Source: Panicum virgatum (lineage: Eukaryota > Streptophyta > Magnoliopsida > Poales > Poaceae). From it: a stretch of 64,000 nt of DNA. Made by a program: the position numbers and the translations under genes. This document shows positions 47,278-58,727 of the stretch, piece by piece. The DNA lies in the NCBI RefSeq assembly GCF_016808335.1, contig NC_053149.1, positions 32,423,339 to 32,487,338 on the forward strand, in the 5' to 3' direction. The notes under the pieces were generated by a model. The model made no database searches. It was not told where the DNA came from and saw only the letters and a list, made by a program, of their open reading frames with translations. Position 1 is the first letter of the stretch. The number at the start of each line of letters is the position of its first letter.

Positions 47278-47492
47278 CCGACCGTGGCGAGCAGTCTCCG
47301 CCGGAGCGGGCCACCGGAGTGGACTTGGAGCGACCATGGCGAGCAGTCTCCACCGGAGCGGGCCACCGGAGTGGACTTGGAGCGACCGTGGCGAGTGGTC
47401 TCCGCCGGAGCGGGCCACCGGAGTGGACTTGGAGCGACCGTGGCGAGCGGTCTCCACCGGAGTGGACTTGGAGCGACCGTGGCGAGCGGCCA
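47278..47492. repeat. 52-bp tandem array in Z right LTR
   Basis: Three full units (47278, 47330, 47382), one 39-bp unit (47434-47472) that has lost 13 bp, and a partial unit. It differs in copy number from the left LTR (two units). Confidence 0.85.
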
Positions 47493-47595
47493 CACTAGCG
47501 AGAGACTCCACGACATGGAGCAGTTGCTGTTGCAGCGACAGGAGGAGTGGAGGGCATACTGCCGCTGGATGGGTTTCAACCCCGATCAGCCGTAG
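47493..47595 (+). pseudogene. W coding fragment, right part
   Basis: The frame continuing after Z reads TSERLHDMEQLLLQRQEEWR, then AYCRWMGFNPDQP and TAG at 47593-47595. It is the C-terminal end of the ORF begun at 15166. A short coiled-coil-like segment followed by a WRAY motif is seen in grass Athila-like tails as I remember them. Function unknown. Confidence 0.5.
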
Positions 47596-49093
47596 TGAGC
47601 CTGAAGCTAGCTTGGGAGAGGACCCCCACGAGAGGTAACTTGTATCATTTATCTTTACCGCTTTCATAACCTTGCATGAAACCCAAAAAATTTTGCAAAA
47701 TAAAAAAATCCATAAAAAATTGCATAACTAAAAACAAATAAAAATTTGCAAAACTTAGAAAACACCAAAAATATTTCTTTAATATGTGTAGTAAGCATGG
47801 TGTAAGTTTTCCCTGTTGAAATGATGAATAGTTGCTCTATTAATTTCCTTCATATGCTTAGTTACAACTTTATGCTCTACCTAGTTTTGGGTTTGTTGGC
47901 TTAAAATGTTCAAAACCTTAAACTTGAAACTTGTGGGTTTGCTGAAAGCATGATCCAAATCTAAGTTGTTGTGAGCTATGATATGGTTAAGTAGAGTTGC
48001 TATAATCTTCTCTTATGTGATGCTTGATATCCGGAGTATTTAATTTTAAAAACACAAAAATATAATAAAGTTCCTCGATGATATGAAATTCCTATCCAAA
48101 GCCATATGTTGTTTTTCATTGCAAAACCTTCCACATATGCAACTTGCTATCTCATTGAGCTTTATCAAATTGTTGTGACCCTTAGTGAGATTCATTTCAT
48201 ACTCCCATGATCAAGATCACATACACATTTCCTCCACATGCTATGCTTCTACACTAGAAGTTAGAAGTAAGCAAATATCCATCCATCCACAAAATAAAAC
48301 TCCAAGTCCATGTATAACACCTCTCTCTCAAAAATATATCAAGGGTATGAGGCTATGCAAAAAGAAAATAAAAGATGCATACCCAAAGAAGATATGCCAC
48401 ATGCTTCCGCATGTCAAAAAAAAGAAGAAAAGATGCATACCCAAAGAAGGTATGCCACATGCTTAGGCATGCCAAAAAAAAGAGAAGGAAAGATAGCCCC
48501 TTATCCAAAAAGAGAGATAAAGGAGAGATGGTACATACAAAAGGAGTTCATACACCATCCACCAAAAATATCCACACACTTACACATCTTGATCAAGGTT
48601 TATGACTTGTTTCTCCTTTGGATCCGGTTTTTGACTTAGCAAAATATGAGAAGCAGGTATGCCTTCAGATCCTCCATACCTACAGCTCCACAAAAATAGC
48701 CATTAGAGATAGGTTGAGGAAGTAAGGCACAATAAAAAGCCTTGGCAAGGAATCATACAAATTGAGCGATCTGAGAGATCATCCGAGGAACTTTATAAAA
48801 TTTCTTTTGAAAACTTTACAAAACCTTCAGATTGACAGTTGAACTAAAGAAAAAAAAAATATGAGCACTCTATGATACCGTTCTGACTCTCAACCGCCAA
48901 AGATGAGGTAAAGCTATAAGCTCCACAAGAATAAGGTAAGAGGTAAGAACAAAGGCCAACTTATTCAAAATCAAGGTAAGAAACATTTGGTTGTGCCTAA
49001 GTATGAGTTTGAAATTTAACATCGTAGCAACTCCTGATCAACAACAAGTGCCTTGTTTTGCTCGGGACGAGCAAAAGGCTAGCTTGGGGGTGT
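47596..49093 (+). other. Noncoding 3' tail of Athila-like element W
   Basis: AT-rich, no gene. It includes a 58-bp tandem duplication and purine runs, and ends in the polypurine tract AGCTTGGGGGTGT (49081-49093) preceded by TTTGCTCGGGACGAGCAAAA. The same tail type is seen in R1 (2292-5528). Confidence 0.65.
48374..48489. repeat. 58-bp tandem duplication
   Basis: GATGCATACCCAAAGAAG starts at 48374 and again at 48432. The two copies differ by several substitutions, and each ends in a run of A's. Confidence 0.8.
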
Positions 49094-49546
49094 TGTTGAC
49101 GGTCGTTAAGTGCAAAATATGACCATCAGCTATACTCATAAAAGAAGGAAAACTATACCTCTTACTTGCATATTTGTATCACTAACCTAGCTCCACAGTT
49201 GTTTTCGAAGATCTATGATTTCAGGAGCACAAGTCTGGAATAAGAAGAAAACACGACGAATACGCAGACAAAGTCGCAGACGATCACGTCCTACATAACA
49301 CATGCAATGGAGGCCCACAAACCAGACCAAACCGAGCAACCAAGCCCCGGCACCGACCATCTGACATCAGGACCCACCAGGCAGCAACCCAGACGAAGGC
49401 GATGGCCAGAGGCGGCCAAGGGGGGTCGGCTGACCCCACCTGGAAGCGTCTCCCGGTGAATTTTGGCGGGAAGGCTGATCTTATCCTCCTAATGGCAGTT
49501 TGGCATGTTTCCATTCAAGGAGATGGCGGGAACCAACCTCTCAAGC

Positions 49547-49553
49547 TATAAAA
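49547..49553 (+). promoter_or_regulatory. TATA box in W LTR
   Basis: CAAGCTATAAAAGGGGCC inside the left part of the LTR, upstream of the V insertion. Confidence 0.65.
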
Positions 49554-49722
49554 GGGGCCTATCCTCTCTCACACCACACACACCACTTGAAGGCCTCTCT
49601 CTCAAACTCACTTATGACTTGTACTCCTTAGGGTAGTGGAGCTAGGCTAGTACTTCATCTACTTAGTGAATCCAGTCGTCCTCGGGGTCGGCGAGCAATC
49701 CTCGGCCTCTGGTATGGCTTTG

Positions 49723-50359
49723 TGATAGCGCCGGAGTGCCCGATCTTTCGGTGAGTAGGGATAAATTCGACTTGGCGGAAGAAGACCCTCACGATCCGAC
49801 TACGACGAGTCAACCCGAAGCGCCAATGCAATCGCTGAACCAACTCCCTGTGGTTACCGACCTTGTTGATGCAAGATCAGCCTGATCACGAAGATCGTTT
49901 CCTGTCCGCAATCGAAGAACGAACAAGAAAAGGATGCGAGCAATCTGATTATCTCTCGAAGGTGGAGTTCTGAATACACGAGGACAGCGCTGTTTTGCGC
50001 GTGTTCCAGAGTAGCTAAAGCTAGATGTAAACAAAACTCAAGTCTGAATTGAAAAGAAACTTCTCTATAAATAGAGGGAGAGGGGGCGCAGCCCCTAGGG
50101 AAGGGCGGCCAGGAGATGGGGCGCCGCCCCTGGTGTCCAGGGCAAAGGGGGAGGGCGCAGCCCTAGGCGCCCACATAAGGGCCTCTGTTGGGCCAGCTTC
50201 TATTCTTCTGGGCCTTCATTCTTCAGTAGCATGACGAAGTTCAATTCTCTTGCACGGGCCCGAGTGATTGGCCCAGAAGGTGGCGCCTGGGGTGGAGGTG
50301 CATCTGGAGACGCTAGAGAAGGTGCTGCTGGTGTAGACGTACTCGTGGTGTCCTCATCA
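49723..50359 (-). repeat. V 3' LTR
   Basis: Identical by eye to 55953-56589 at a constant offset of 6230 with no indel. It contains the last 53 codons and stop of the V ORF. Palindromic GGGGCGC/GCGCCCC-type blocks occur at 50080-50170. Confidence 0.95.
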
Positions 50360-53300
50360 TCCTCCCCTTCTTGAACTGAAGTCGTCCTCGACGGCAACTC
50401 CTCATCCTCGCCCGCATATGGTTTCAAATCTGCAACATTAAAACTAGTGGAAACACCAAACTCCGCAGGCAGGTCAAGAACATAAGCATTATCATTAATC
50501 TTCGTTAGCACCTTAAAAGGACCAGCAGCACGAGGCATCAATTTAGAACGACGCAAAGTAGGAAAACGATCCTTTCGCAAATGCAACCAAACCATATCAC
50601 CTGGTTCAAAAGTAACATGTTTTCTTCCTTTACTACCAGCAACCTGATACTTAGCATTAGTAGCAGCAATGTTTTGTTGTGTTTGTTCATGGAGGTTAAG
50701 CATGTGTTCAACATGTGCAACAGCATCTACATGTGGGGCGCCCTCAGCATCAAGCGAAAACAAATCAATAGGCGCCCGAGGAATGTAACCATAAACAATC
50801 TGGAAAGGGCACATCTTTGTAGAAGAATGTGTGGCACGATTGTATGCAAATTCAATATGAGGCAAACAATCTTCCCAACGTTTCAAATTTTTGTCTAAAA
50901 CAGCCCTAAGCATGGTTGACAAAGTTCTATTAACCACCTCAGTTTGTCCATCAGTCTGAGGGTGACAAGTTGTGCTAAACAACAATTTAGTTCCCAATTT
51001 ATTCCAAAGTGATCTCCAAAAATGACTGAGAAATTTAGCATCACGATCAGAGACTATTGTATTCGGAATACCATGCAAACGAATAATCTCTCGAAAGAAC
51101 AATTCAGCAACACTGTTAGCATCATCAGTTTTATGACATGGTATAAAATGAGCCATTTTGGAGAATCTATCAACAACCACGAAAATGCTATCCCTCCCCT
51201 TCTTAGTTCTAGGCAATCCCAAAACAAAGTCCATAGAAATATCAAGCCAAGGGGAAGTAGGGACAGGCAAAGGCATATACAAACCATGGTTGTTCAGTCG
51301 TGACTTAGCTTTCTGACAAGTAGTGCAGCGGGCAACAAGGCGCTCGACATCACGGCGCATCCGGGGCCAAAAGAAGTGGGCGGCCAGCACCTCATGCGTC
51401 TTGTAGACGCCAAAGTGTCCCATGAGACCGCCTCCGTGTGCTTCCTGTAACAACAAAAGACGAACCGAGCTTGCTGGAACACACAGCTTGTTAGCGCGAA
51501 ACAGGAACCCATCCTGCATGTGAAATTTGCCCCATGGTTTGCCATTCATACAATGAGCTAAGATATCTTTAAAATCAGAATCATCGACATATTGATCTTT
51601 CACAGTTTGCAAGCCAAAGATTTTAAAATCTAACTGGGATAGCATGGTATATCGACGAGACAAAGCATCAGCAATGACATTTTCCTTCCCATTCTTGTGT
51701 TTAATAATGTAAGGGAAAGACTCAATGAATTCTACCCAATTAGCATGACGACGATTCAGATTTGTTTGGGTACGAATATGTTTCAAAGCCTCATGATCAG
51801 AATGGATTATAAACTCGCGATGCCAAAGATAGTGCTGCCATGTTTGCAAAGTGCGAACTAAAGCATAAAGCTCCTTATCATAAGTAGAATATCTCAGGTT
51901 AGCACCGCTTAATTTCTCACTAAAATAAGCAACCGGTTTTCCTTCTTGTAACAAAACAGCACCTAGCCCAATACCGCTAGCATCACATTCAAGCTCAAAC
52001 ACTTTATTAAAATCAGGCAATTGCAAGAGAGGAGCATGTGTTAACTTATCTTTCAAAGTGTTGAACGCTACCTCCTGCGAGTCGCCCCAAGCAAATGGCG
52101 CACCTTTCTTTGTAAGCTCGTGCAAAGGGGCTGCAATGGAACTAAAGTCACGGACGAACCTACGGTAGAAACCGGCAAGTCCAAGAAAGCTCCGAATTTG
52201 TGTGACCGTCATCGGTGTAGGCCATTCCCGAATGGCATCGATCTTGCTGCTGTCCACCTCAATGCCCTGTGGAGTAACAACATAGCCAAGAAACGAGACA
52301 CGTTGTGTGCAAAAGATGCATTTTTCTATATTTCCAAACAAGTGAGCAGTACGCAACGCATCAAAAACAGCACGCAAATGTTCTAAATGTTCTTGCATAG
52401 ACTTGCTATAAATCAGGATATCATCAAAATAGACAACAACGAACAATCCTATGAAAGGCCTTAGAACTTCATTCATTAAGCGCATAAAGGTACTGGGGGC
52501 ATTAGTCAATCCAAACGGCATAACCAACCATTCATATAACCCAAATTTTGTTTTAAAAGCCGTTTTCCATTCATCACCCAGTTTCATTCTAATCTGGTGG
52601 TAACCACTACGCAAATCAATCTTAGTGAAAATAATGGCACCACTAAGCTCATCTAGCATATCATCAAGGCGTGGTATAGGATATCGATAACGAATGGTGA
52701 TGTTATTAATAGCACGACAGTCTACACACATACGCCATGATCCATCTTTCTTTGGAACAAGTAACACAGGAACTGAGCAAGGGCTAAGAGACTCACGGAT
52801 GTAACCCTTGTCGAGCAACGCCTGTACCTGGCGCTGGATCTCCTTCGTCTCATCTGGATTTGTACGGTACGGTGCGCGGTTCGGAAGCTGTGCGCCTGGA
52901 ATGAGATCAATCTGGTGCTCAATACCACGGAGTGGTGGAAGACCCGATGGCAAGTCCTTGGGAAAGACATCAGCGTACTCCTGCAAAAGGTTAGCAACCA
53001 CAGGGGGAATATCCAAAGACGGTGCATCATCGAGTGAAACGAGCACACTATAGCATACAAGTGCATAGCAGGGCAAATGAGCATCGCAGAGATCAGCAAA
53101 ATCAGCACGTGTAGCAAGTAAAACAGGAGCATTCAACTTGATTTCAGAATTAGAGGGCGATGGTGATGGTTCAAGTTGTTTAGCATTCCTAGCAGCTCGA
53201 GCAAGATCATCTTGAACAATTTGTTCAGGTGTCATTGGATGTATAATTATTTTCTGACCCTTAAACATGAATGAATAATGATTTGAACGACCATGATGCA

Positions 53301-54846
53301 AGCTATCAATATCGTATTGCCAAGGTCTACCAAGTAACAAAGAGCATGCTTCCATGGGAATAACATCACAATCGACAAAATCAGAATAAGCACCCATGGA
53401 GAAAGGGACACGCACCGACCGTGTTACTCTAAGTTTTCCACCATCATTAAGCCACTGAATGTGATATGGATTCGGATGCTTACGAGTGGGTAATGACAAC
53501 TTCTCGACCAGCACGGTACTCGCCAAGTTGTTGCAGCTGCCGCTGTCGATGATGGTGCGAATCGACCGCTCCTGCACAACGCCCTTTGTATGGAACAGAG
53601 TGTGTCGCTGATTTTTCTCAGGCTGGGCGACCTGTGTACTAAGAACACGCTGCACAACAAGATTTTCATACCTATCCGCATCGCCCGGGGTGACATGTAC
53701 CTCCTCATTAGCTGCATGGTCAGTGGCAAGCATAGCATGTCGAGGTTCTTCGGAATCACTTTCAGAAGAGTACTCACCATTGTCACGGATAAGCAAGGTA
53801 CGCTTGTTTGGGCAGTCCCGAATCATGTGCCCAAATCCTTTGCAACGATGGCACTGAATATCCCGTGTACGTCCTGTGGAAGGAACAGCGCCTGTGGGAG
53901 AGGGTGCTGCAGGTTTGGCCGACCCCTCGCGTGGTGTACTGCTGGTCGTGGATGACGCAGGTAGAGCAGGCGCTGAGCTGGTTGCCGGCCTTCTTCCTGC
54001 AAAAGAGTTAGGATATGTCTTCGAACGGCGTCCCTGCACTTCACGTTCAGCTTTGCAAGCATATGCAAACAATGTGGTCATATCAGAATATTCTTTATAA
54101 TCAAGGATGTCCTGAATTTCGCGGTTCAAACCACCGCGAAAACGAGCCATAGCAGCGTCATCTGTCTCAAACAAACCACAACGAATCATACCTTTTTGTA
54201 ACTCCTGATAATAGTCCTCAACAGACTGTTGACCTTGTCGAAAGCACTGCATTTTTTCAAGCAAATCTCGTGCATAATATGAAGGGACAAATATGTGTCG
54301 CATGGCAACTTTTAATTGAGTCCAAGTGGTGGGAGTGGGATGTTTTTGTTTATATTCACGCCACCAAATTAAAGCAAAATCAGTAAATTCACTAATAGCA
54401 GCTTTAACTTGAGAATTAACAGGAATATCATGGCATGAAAATTTCTGGTCGACCTCTAGTTCCCAATCAAGATATGCAGCAGGATCATATTTGCCATTAA
54501 AAGACGGAATTTTAAATTTAATCTTAGCAAATGAGTCATTAGGTTGATGACGTACCACACGGCGGGCACGACCGGTGCGAGTACCCTCTTCCTGTTCCGT
54601 GTCACCGCCATAATCTTTCTGTAACTCTGTGATCGATGTGGACAATGTGTCGAGCCGTGCCACGATGGTGTCGAGCGTGGTCTTAGCGGCCATCTGAGCG
54701 AGGTCGAGCTGATCGAACCTCTCGGTCGATGACGTGATCGTCGAGTCAAGCCGTTCATGCATCGTCTTCATGTCCGCGGCCAGTCCATCAACTCGTGTCC
54801 GCATGTCCTGCAGCTTTTCATCCGTCATGCCTTCGTCTCCTGCCAT
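50200..54846 (-). CDS. V gag-pol polyprotein
   Basis: 1548 residues from ATG 54846 ([15 protein letters not shown]); the frame is open further upstream only from a GTG at 54900. Gag N-terminus is coiled coil, then [20 protein letters not shown]. Zinc knuckle [14 protein letters not shown] (about residue 330). Protease [12 protein letters not shown] (about 430). [13 protein letters not shown] (about 805). RNase [15 protein letters not shown] (about 965). Integrase zinc domain [14 protein letters not shown] with CTTCQKAK; core [44 protein letters not shown]. The tail is proline-rich and ends [12 protein letters not shown] plus about 15 residues. There is no chromodomain; in CRM elements such a tail is linked to centromere targeting. 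The last 53 codons lie in the 3' LTR. No stop or frameshift is seen, so it should be functional. Confidence 0.95.
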   Translation of the reverse strand: MAGDEGMTDEKLQDMRTRVDGLAADMKTMHERLDSTITSSTERFDQLDLAQMAAKTTLDTIVARLDTLSTSITELQKDYGGDTEQEEGTRTGRARRVVRHQPNDSFAKIKFKIPSFNGKYDPAAYLDWELEVDQKFSCHDIPVNSQVKAAISEFTDFALIWWREYKQKHPTPTTWTQLKVAMRHIFVPSYYARDLLEKMQCFRQGQQSVEDYYQELQKGMIRCGLFETDDAAMARFRGGLNREIQDILDYKEYSDMTTLFAYACKAEREVQGRRSKTYPNSFAGRRPATSSAPALPASSTTSSTPREGSAKPAAPSPTGAVPSTGRTRDIQCHRCKGFGHMIRDCPNKRTLLIRDNGEYSSESDSEEPRHAMLATDHAANEEVHVTPGDADRYENLVVQRVLSTQVAQPEKNQRHTLFHTKGVVQERSIRTIIDSGSCNNLASTVLVEKLSLPTRKHPNPYHIQWLNDGGKLRVTRSVRVPFSMGAYSDFVDCDVIPMEACSLLLGRPWQYDIDSLHHGRSNHYSFMFKGQKIIIHPMTPEQIVQDDLARAARNAKQLEPSPSPSNSEIKLNAPVLLATRADFADLCDAHLPCYALVCYSVLVSLDDAPSLDIPPVVANLLQEYADVFPKDLPSGLPPLRGIEHQIDLIPGAQLPNRAPYRTNPDETKEIQRQVQALLDKGYIRESLSPCSVPVLLVPKKDGSWRMCVDCRAINNITIRYRYPIPRLDDMLDELSGAIIFTKIDLRSGYHQIRMKLGDEWKTAFKTKFGLYEWLVMPFGLTNAPSTFMRLMNEVLRPFIGLFVVVYFDDILIYSKSMQEHLEHLRAVFDALRTAHLFGNIEKCIFCTQRVSFLGYVVTPQGIEVDSSKIDAIREWPTPMTVTQIRSFLGLAGFYRRFVRDFSSIAAPLHELTKKGAPFAWGDSQEVAFNTLKDKLTHAPLLQLPDFNKVFELECDASGIGLGAVLLQEGKPVAYFSEKLSGANLRYSTYDKELYALVRTLQTWQHYLWHREFIIHSDHEALKHIRTQTNLNRRHANWVEFIESFPYIIKHKNGKENVIADALSRRYTMLSQLDFKIFGLQTVKDQYVDDSDFKDILAHCMNGKPWGKFHMQDGFLFRANKLCVPASSVRLLLLQEAHGGGLMGHFGVYKTHEVLAAHFFWPRMRRDVERLVARCTTCQKAKSRLNNHGLYMPLPVPTSPWLDISMDFVLGLPRTKKGRDSIFVVVDRFSKMAHFIPCHKTDDANSVAELFFREIIRLHGIPNTIVSDRDAKFLSHFWRSLWNKLGTKLLFSTTCHPQTDGQTEVVNRTLSTMLRAVLDKNLKRWEDCLPHIEFAYNRATHSSTKMCPFQIVYGYIPRAPIDLFSLDAEGAPHVDAVAHVEHMLNLHEQTQQNIAATNAKYQVAGSKGRKHVTFEPGDMVWLHLRKDRFPTLRRSKLMPRAAGPFKVLTKINDNAYVLDLPAEFGVSTSFNVADLKPYAGEDEELPSRTTSVQEGEDDEDTTSTSTPAAPSLASPDAPPPQAPPSGPITRARARELNFVMLLKNEGPEE
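50360..50372 (-). promoter_or_regulatory. Polypurine tract of V
   Basis: AAGAAGGGGAGGA on the minus strand, directly before the 3' LTR and inside the gag-pol ORF, so it also encodes protein. Confidence 0.8.
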
Positions 54847-55935
54847 AGTTAGCGCAAACACAAAAACAAAGCCTACGACAACAAGGGTGTAACGGTTCAC
54901 AAGGCGCTCACAGTAGTGCTGTTATCAAATTCTTATCCGTTCTTACCAAGCACACAGGGGTGATCTGCAACCAATAGGTAGAACCGGCGAAAGATTGGAG
55001 GAGCGATTGCCTGGAGAAACAAAGTCTGCTCGTCGTAGAACTATGTGGGGTTCTGGGTAGGCTGCACTCAATGCAAGGGTTAGCACAATCAAACAATAAT
55101 GCAAGGTTGAATTATAGTGCCAAACACGTAATCAAAGCTGCTGGAAACAAGGTGTAAAAATTGAGCAAGGGTATGGGGGAAAGGAAAAACACAAAAGTGA
55201 AGAACAAGGAGGGGCGCACACCTAGGCGTCCTGCGTGATGCGCCCAAATGAGGTAACCTCCGTTCTGTTTCCCTGTTTTTTTTTTGTTTCTGTTTTTTTT
55301 TTTCGTTTCTGTTTTTTTTTTTTTTTCCGGAGAAACTCACAAACTGATTATATGAGCAAAGGAATACAAATGAGCAAGTTACCACACACACTTTTCAGGA
55401 AAAGTAGGGGTATTCCGGTAACAAGATCCGGATGTCCCTTTGTATGGTAGGACTGCCGAGGCAACCAAGACTTTCTCAATTGAAGTCGATCAGGATTAGG
55501 CAAACCTTTTAAACTTGCTAAAAGGAATACACAACCGGTGGATAGGGAGGTGTGATCCGAAACAGAAAAAGGAAAGGGGTGGAGGCGTCGGCGCGTGAGA
55601 GGCGCGACCAGAAATCACGCACGCGGTTGTGTTTCTCTCTTTCCTTTTTTTTTTTTGACTTGCCAAACACACAAGGCAGGGGAGGGCGATCAGGGGCTGA
55701 GAGATGGTGGCGGCGCTAGGGTTAGACGAAAAGAAAACAAGGATAGAACACAAAGTAACCAGCAACAATTGAACGCGTAAGCACACAAATTCAACAATGC
55801 AAATTATTGAAAGAAAGTGCAAGGCTCAAAAGGGTGCTGGGACAAGGATCTAACCTGATAATAATTTTGTTTTTTTTTTTGGTTTTGTGGACTGTAGGAA
55901 AGGGAAAAACACTAGATAAACTCACCGATCAACCT
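54847..55935 (-). other. V leader between primer site and gag
   Basis: About 1.1 kb with no gene on either strand. It holds long T runs on the plus strand (A runs in the element RNA) at 55270-55326, 55647-55657 and 55869-55880. Confidence 0.6.
55266..55327. repeat. Three homopolymer T runs separated by GTTTCTG
   Basis: Runs of about 10 to 17 T separated by GTTTCTG or CGTTTCTG: a short imperfect tandem pattern of period near 20 in the V leader, prone to length change. Confidence 0.75.
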
Positions 55936-55951
55936 GGAAACCTGATACCAC
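55936..55951 (-). promoter_or_regulatory. Primer-binding site of V
   Basis: TGGTATCAGGTTTCCAGG on the minus strand just after the LTR end: initiator-tRNA-Met-like over the first nine bases. Confidence 0.75.
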
Positions 55952-55952
55952 T

Positions 55953-56589
55953 TGATAGCGCCGGAGTGCCCGATCTTTCGGTGAGTAGGGATAAATTCGA
56001 CTTGGCGGAAGAAGACCCTCACGATCCGACTACGACGAGTCAACCCGAAGCGCCAATGCAATCGCTGAACCAACTCCCTGTGGTTACCGACCTTGTTGAT
56101 GCAAGATCAGCCTGATCACGAAGATCGTTTCCTGTCCGCAATCGAAGAACGAACAAGAAAAGGATGCGAGCAATCTGATTATCTCTCGAAGGTGGAGTTC
56201 TGAATACACGAGGACAGCGCTGTTTTGCGCGTGTTCCAGAGTAGCTAAAGCTAGATGTAAACAAAACTCAAGTCTGAATTGAAAAGAAACTTCTCTATAA
56301 ATAGAGGGAGAGGGGGCGCAGCCCCTAGGGAAGGGCGGCCAGGAGATGGGGCGCCGCCCCTGGTGTCCAGGGCAAAGGGGGAGGGCGCAGCCCTAGGCGC
56401 CCACATAAGGGCCTCTGTTGGGCCAGCTTCTATTCTTCTGGGCCTTCATTCTTCAGTAGCATGACGAAGTTCAATTCTCTTGCACGGGCCCGAGTGATTG
56501 GCCCAGAAGGTGGCGCCTGGGGTGGAGGTGCATCTGGAGACGCTAGAGAAGGTGCTGCTGGTGTAGACGTACTCGTGGTGTCCTCATCA
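55953..56589 (-). repeat. V 5' LTR
   Basis: The promoter copy of the LTR. A palindromic CTCTATAAATAGAG at 56293-56306 offers TATA-like sequence on both strands (TATAAATA on plus, TTTATAG on minus). Confidence 0.95.
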
Positions 56590-57448
56590 CTTTGTATTCC
56601 GACTTTCATTATGCTGTTCATATTGAGTTCATTATTGGTTATTTTGCTATGTTCGTAGCTTGCTTAGCCTTGATCTATGCTTCATCAAGTTATACTAGTT
56701 GCTTGCTTATACTAGATGATCTGAGTAAAGATATCGGTTCGTTGTGCTTTCAAGCTTGCCTTAGCATCTTACCTGTCCATCCGAAAGGTGGGGGACCCGG
56801 GGGTGCTAGGGTATGTAACACCCTAATTTAAATTTCGGTATTTATTAATAAATTAATTGGCTTTAGTTAAATTTTCTAAGGTTTATTGTGTTTAGCCTGG
56901 CATTTAATTAAATTTTGTTTCACAAGTAATTAAAATTTGACTAAGTTTAAAATTTTGTGTTGCATTCATGCTGGTGCATACTTTTATTTGGGTGTGGTTT
57001 GAATTCAAATTCATATTTGAATTCAACCTTGGTTTGAATTAGAAATAGGAAAAGAAATTAGAAAAAGATCCAAACCCAGCAAGCTAACCAAACCGGCCCA
57101 GGCTCCCTCTCCCTCCCGTGCGCGGCCCAGCTCGCCACTCGGCCCAGCATCTCCCCGCGGGCCCAGCAACCCCGGCCCTCACCTCGGCCCAACGCGCGCG
57201 CTCGCGCCAGCGCTGAAGCCCAGCTGCCGCCCGCCAGCCTCCTCGGCCCAGTCCCGCGTCACGCACGGCCTGCAACGCCCCACTCCCAGCGCAGCCCAGC
57301 ACCCCTTGCCCCCGCCTCAGACCCGCTGACGCCGTGGCCCCACCCGCAGGTTCATCTCCCCCGCAGCGCAGCTGCCGCCCGAACCTTCCGCCGGGGATCA
57401 CGCCGGTTTCCCAACCGTGGGCGCGCACGCCTAGGGTGGCCGCCGCCT

Positions 57449-57455
57449 TATAAAT
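57449..57455 (+). promoter_or_regulatory. TATA box of Q LTR
   Basis: CGCCTTATAAATGCCCC. Downstream to the donor at 57765 I find no ATG in any frame, as expected of a scanned leader exon. Confidence 0.65.
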
Positions 57456-58637
57456 GCCCCTGCGGCCTCCCTGGACCCCGTCATCACCCCCACCGCCGCC
57501 ACAAAACCCTAGCCCGCCCGCCTCGCCTTGCTCCGCCGAGCAGAGCACTCACGCCTCCACGAACCCGCCACCGCGAAGGCCAACTCCGGCCCCTGCGCCA
57601 TACTGGAGCACCGCACGGAGGAGGAGTTCGCCTGCAGCCGCCCCCCACGCCCTCTACCCCGCGCTCTGCACGGGGATTGCTCACCGGAGCAACACCGAGC
57701 CGCCACCACCGAGCTGCTGCGCCGCCGCCGTCCCTCCGCTGCGACCCCGGACGCCTCGAGCCTCGGTAAGAAACAGCGCCGCCACCCTGTCCTTTTGCGC
57801 TAAGTTTTAGGTCGGGTAGCGCACCGTAGGCTCCCTTGCACCGGTCACCGGCGAACCACCGCCGCCCCTCACCGTGGTGAGCTCCTGCAAAACCCAAATC
57901 CCCTTCCCCGTGTGCCCAGTTGGTTTCGCCATGACGCGGACTACCTCCCTGACCCAAGCCCGCTCCGATTTGAGCTCAGGAGCACTGAAATGCCGAAGTC
58001 CGGCGAGCTCCCAGTGCCCCGCCGCCGCGGATGATGGCCTCCGGCGGTCAGCACCGCCACTCCCACGCCCGATGGCCCTAGGCCGACAGATCTAATATGG
58101 ACGGTCGAGATTAGAACGGCGCCCCCTTTGATCCTAGCCCTCAGATCTGGATCTGACGGTCCAGATCTGAGCGTACCGGTTCGGCCGGTACTTTTTGCTA
58201 AAGAGTCCCTGGACTCTCTGCTATTCAACCCGCAGTCCACCTCTGGTTAAAAGTATTTGCAGATTAGTCCAGAAATTAGCGCCCAGCCCCCTGAACTCTT
58301 TAGCTTTTGAACCCGCGGTCCAGCCCTGGCGTTTTTGCGAGATAGCCCCTGAATCTAAGGTTTAATTACGTTTAGGTCCTCGGTTTTAGCAGAAAAACCC
58401 CTGGAACCCTGTTTTTATTACAAATAAGCCCCTGAACCTTGTTTTTAGCCTAGAATATGCGTTTTAGCTCCGTTTTTAGCGTTCTTTATGTCCACGCGAT
58501 CGTTGTAATGCGTAGAACAGTATTAGAGTAGTTTAGTGTGCTGTTTTTATGTATTGTTGTACTGTTTCTTAGTTTTTGTTAGAGTTTGCTTGTATGCTTA
58601 TTATTGTGCATTATTTTGGCCATGTGTTCGTGAGTAG

Positions 58638-58727
58638 ACGCTGATCCAGTTGAGGAGCCCCAGTACCAGTACCCGGAGCAGCCGTCTTCCGAGCACTTTG
58701 AGCAGCAGCAGGAGCAGCACGAGGAAG
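58638..58727 (+). other. Exon-like island 2 in Q LTR (90 bp)
   Basis: Acceptor GTGTTCGTGAGTAG and GC donor GAGGAAG|GCAAGTA flank an open frame (ADPVEEPQYQYPEQPSSEHF and on). Joining the donor at 57765 to this acceptor keeps a frame open from exon 1 (SAATPDASSL) into the island. Same length as its Y counterpart. Confidence 0.5.

Larger units (their letters stand above)
15387..47492 (-). mobile_element. Non-autonomous LTR element Z, split by Y
   Basis: Two LTR copies (15387-16871 and 45895-47492) flank a short internal region (45894 down to 44562, then 16968 down to 16872) that is interrupted by Y. The primer site at 45875-45893 reads on the minus strand, so the right LTR is the 5' LTR. The internal region of about 1.4 kb has no recognisable gag or pol, which makes Z a LARD/TRIM-like passenger relying on proteins supplied elsewhere. 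No clean target duplication is visible (left flank ACATC). The right end is uncertain by several bases because it falls in a tandem array. W coding sequence lies on both sides. Confidence 0.65.
45895..47492 (-). repeat. Z 5' LTR (right copy)
   Basis: Matches 15387-16871. On the minus strand it keeps a TATAAAA box at 46166-46172 that the left copy has lost. The right end lies in the 52-bp array and is uncertain by several bases. Confidence 0.75.
49723..56589 (-). mobile_element. CRM-lineage element V, complete and apparently intact
   Basis: 6867 bp, LTRs 637 bp at 49723-50359 and 55953-56589, ends TGATGAGGACACC...GGCGCTATCA on the minus strand, target duplication CTTTG at 49718-49722 and 56590-56594. 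I compared the two LTRs block by block and found no difference, so the insertion is very recent. Primer site, polypurine tract and one uninterrupted gag-pol are all present. The lineage call is from the TGATGA LTR start, gag and integrase wording, a [16 protein letters not shown] C-terminus without chromodomain, and coding that reaches into the LTR, all remembered CRM traits. CRM elements are centromere-enriched in grasses. Confidence 0.9.
49094..56813 (+). mobile_element. 3' LTR of Athila-like element W, split by V
   Basis: TGTTGACGGTCGTTAAG begins right after the polypurine tract. A TATAAAA box lies at 49547-49553 (TCAAGCTATAAAAGGGG). V is inserted after ...GGTATGGCTTTG at 49722. The LTR resumes at 56590 (CTTTGTATTCCGAC) and runs to the Q insertion at 56814. 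Its true 3' end was not found and may lie beyond Q, off the window. Confidence 0.7.

Noticed and set aside
15387..47492. Target duplication for Z
   Set aside because: The left flank is ACATC. No matching 5-mer is at the right end, where the tandem array obscures the boundary.
47278..47492. CRISPR-like array
   Set aside because: Head-to-tail 52-bp units without unique spacers, in a plant retroelement LTR.
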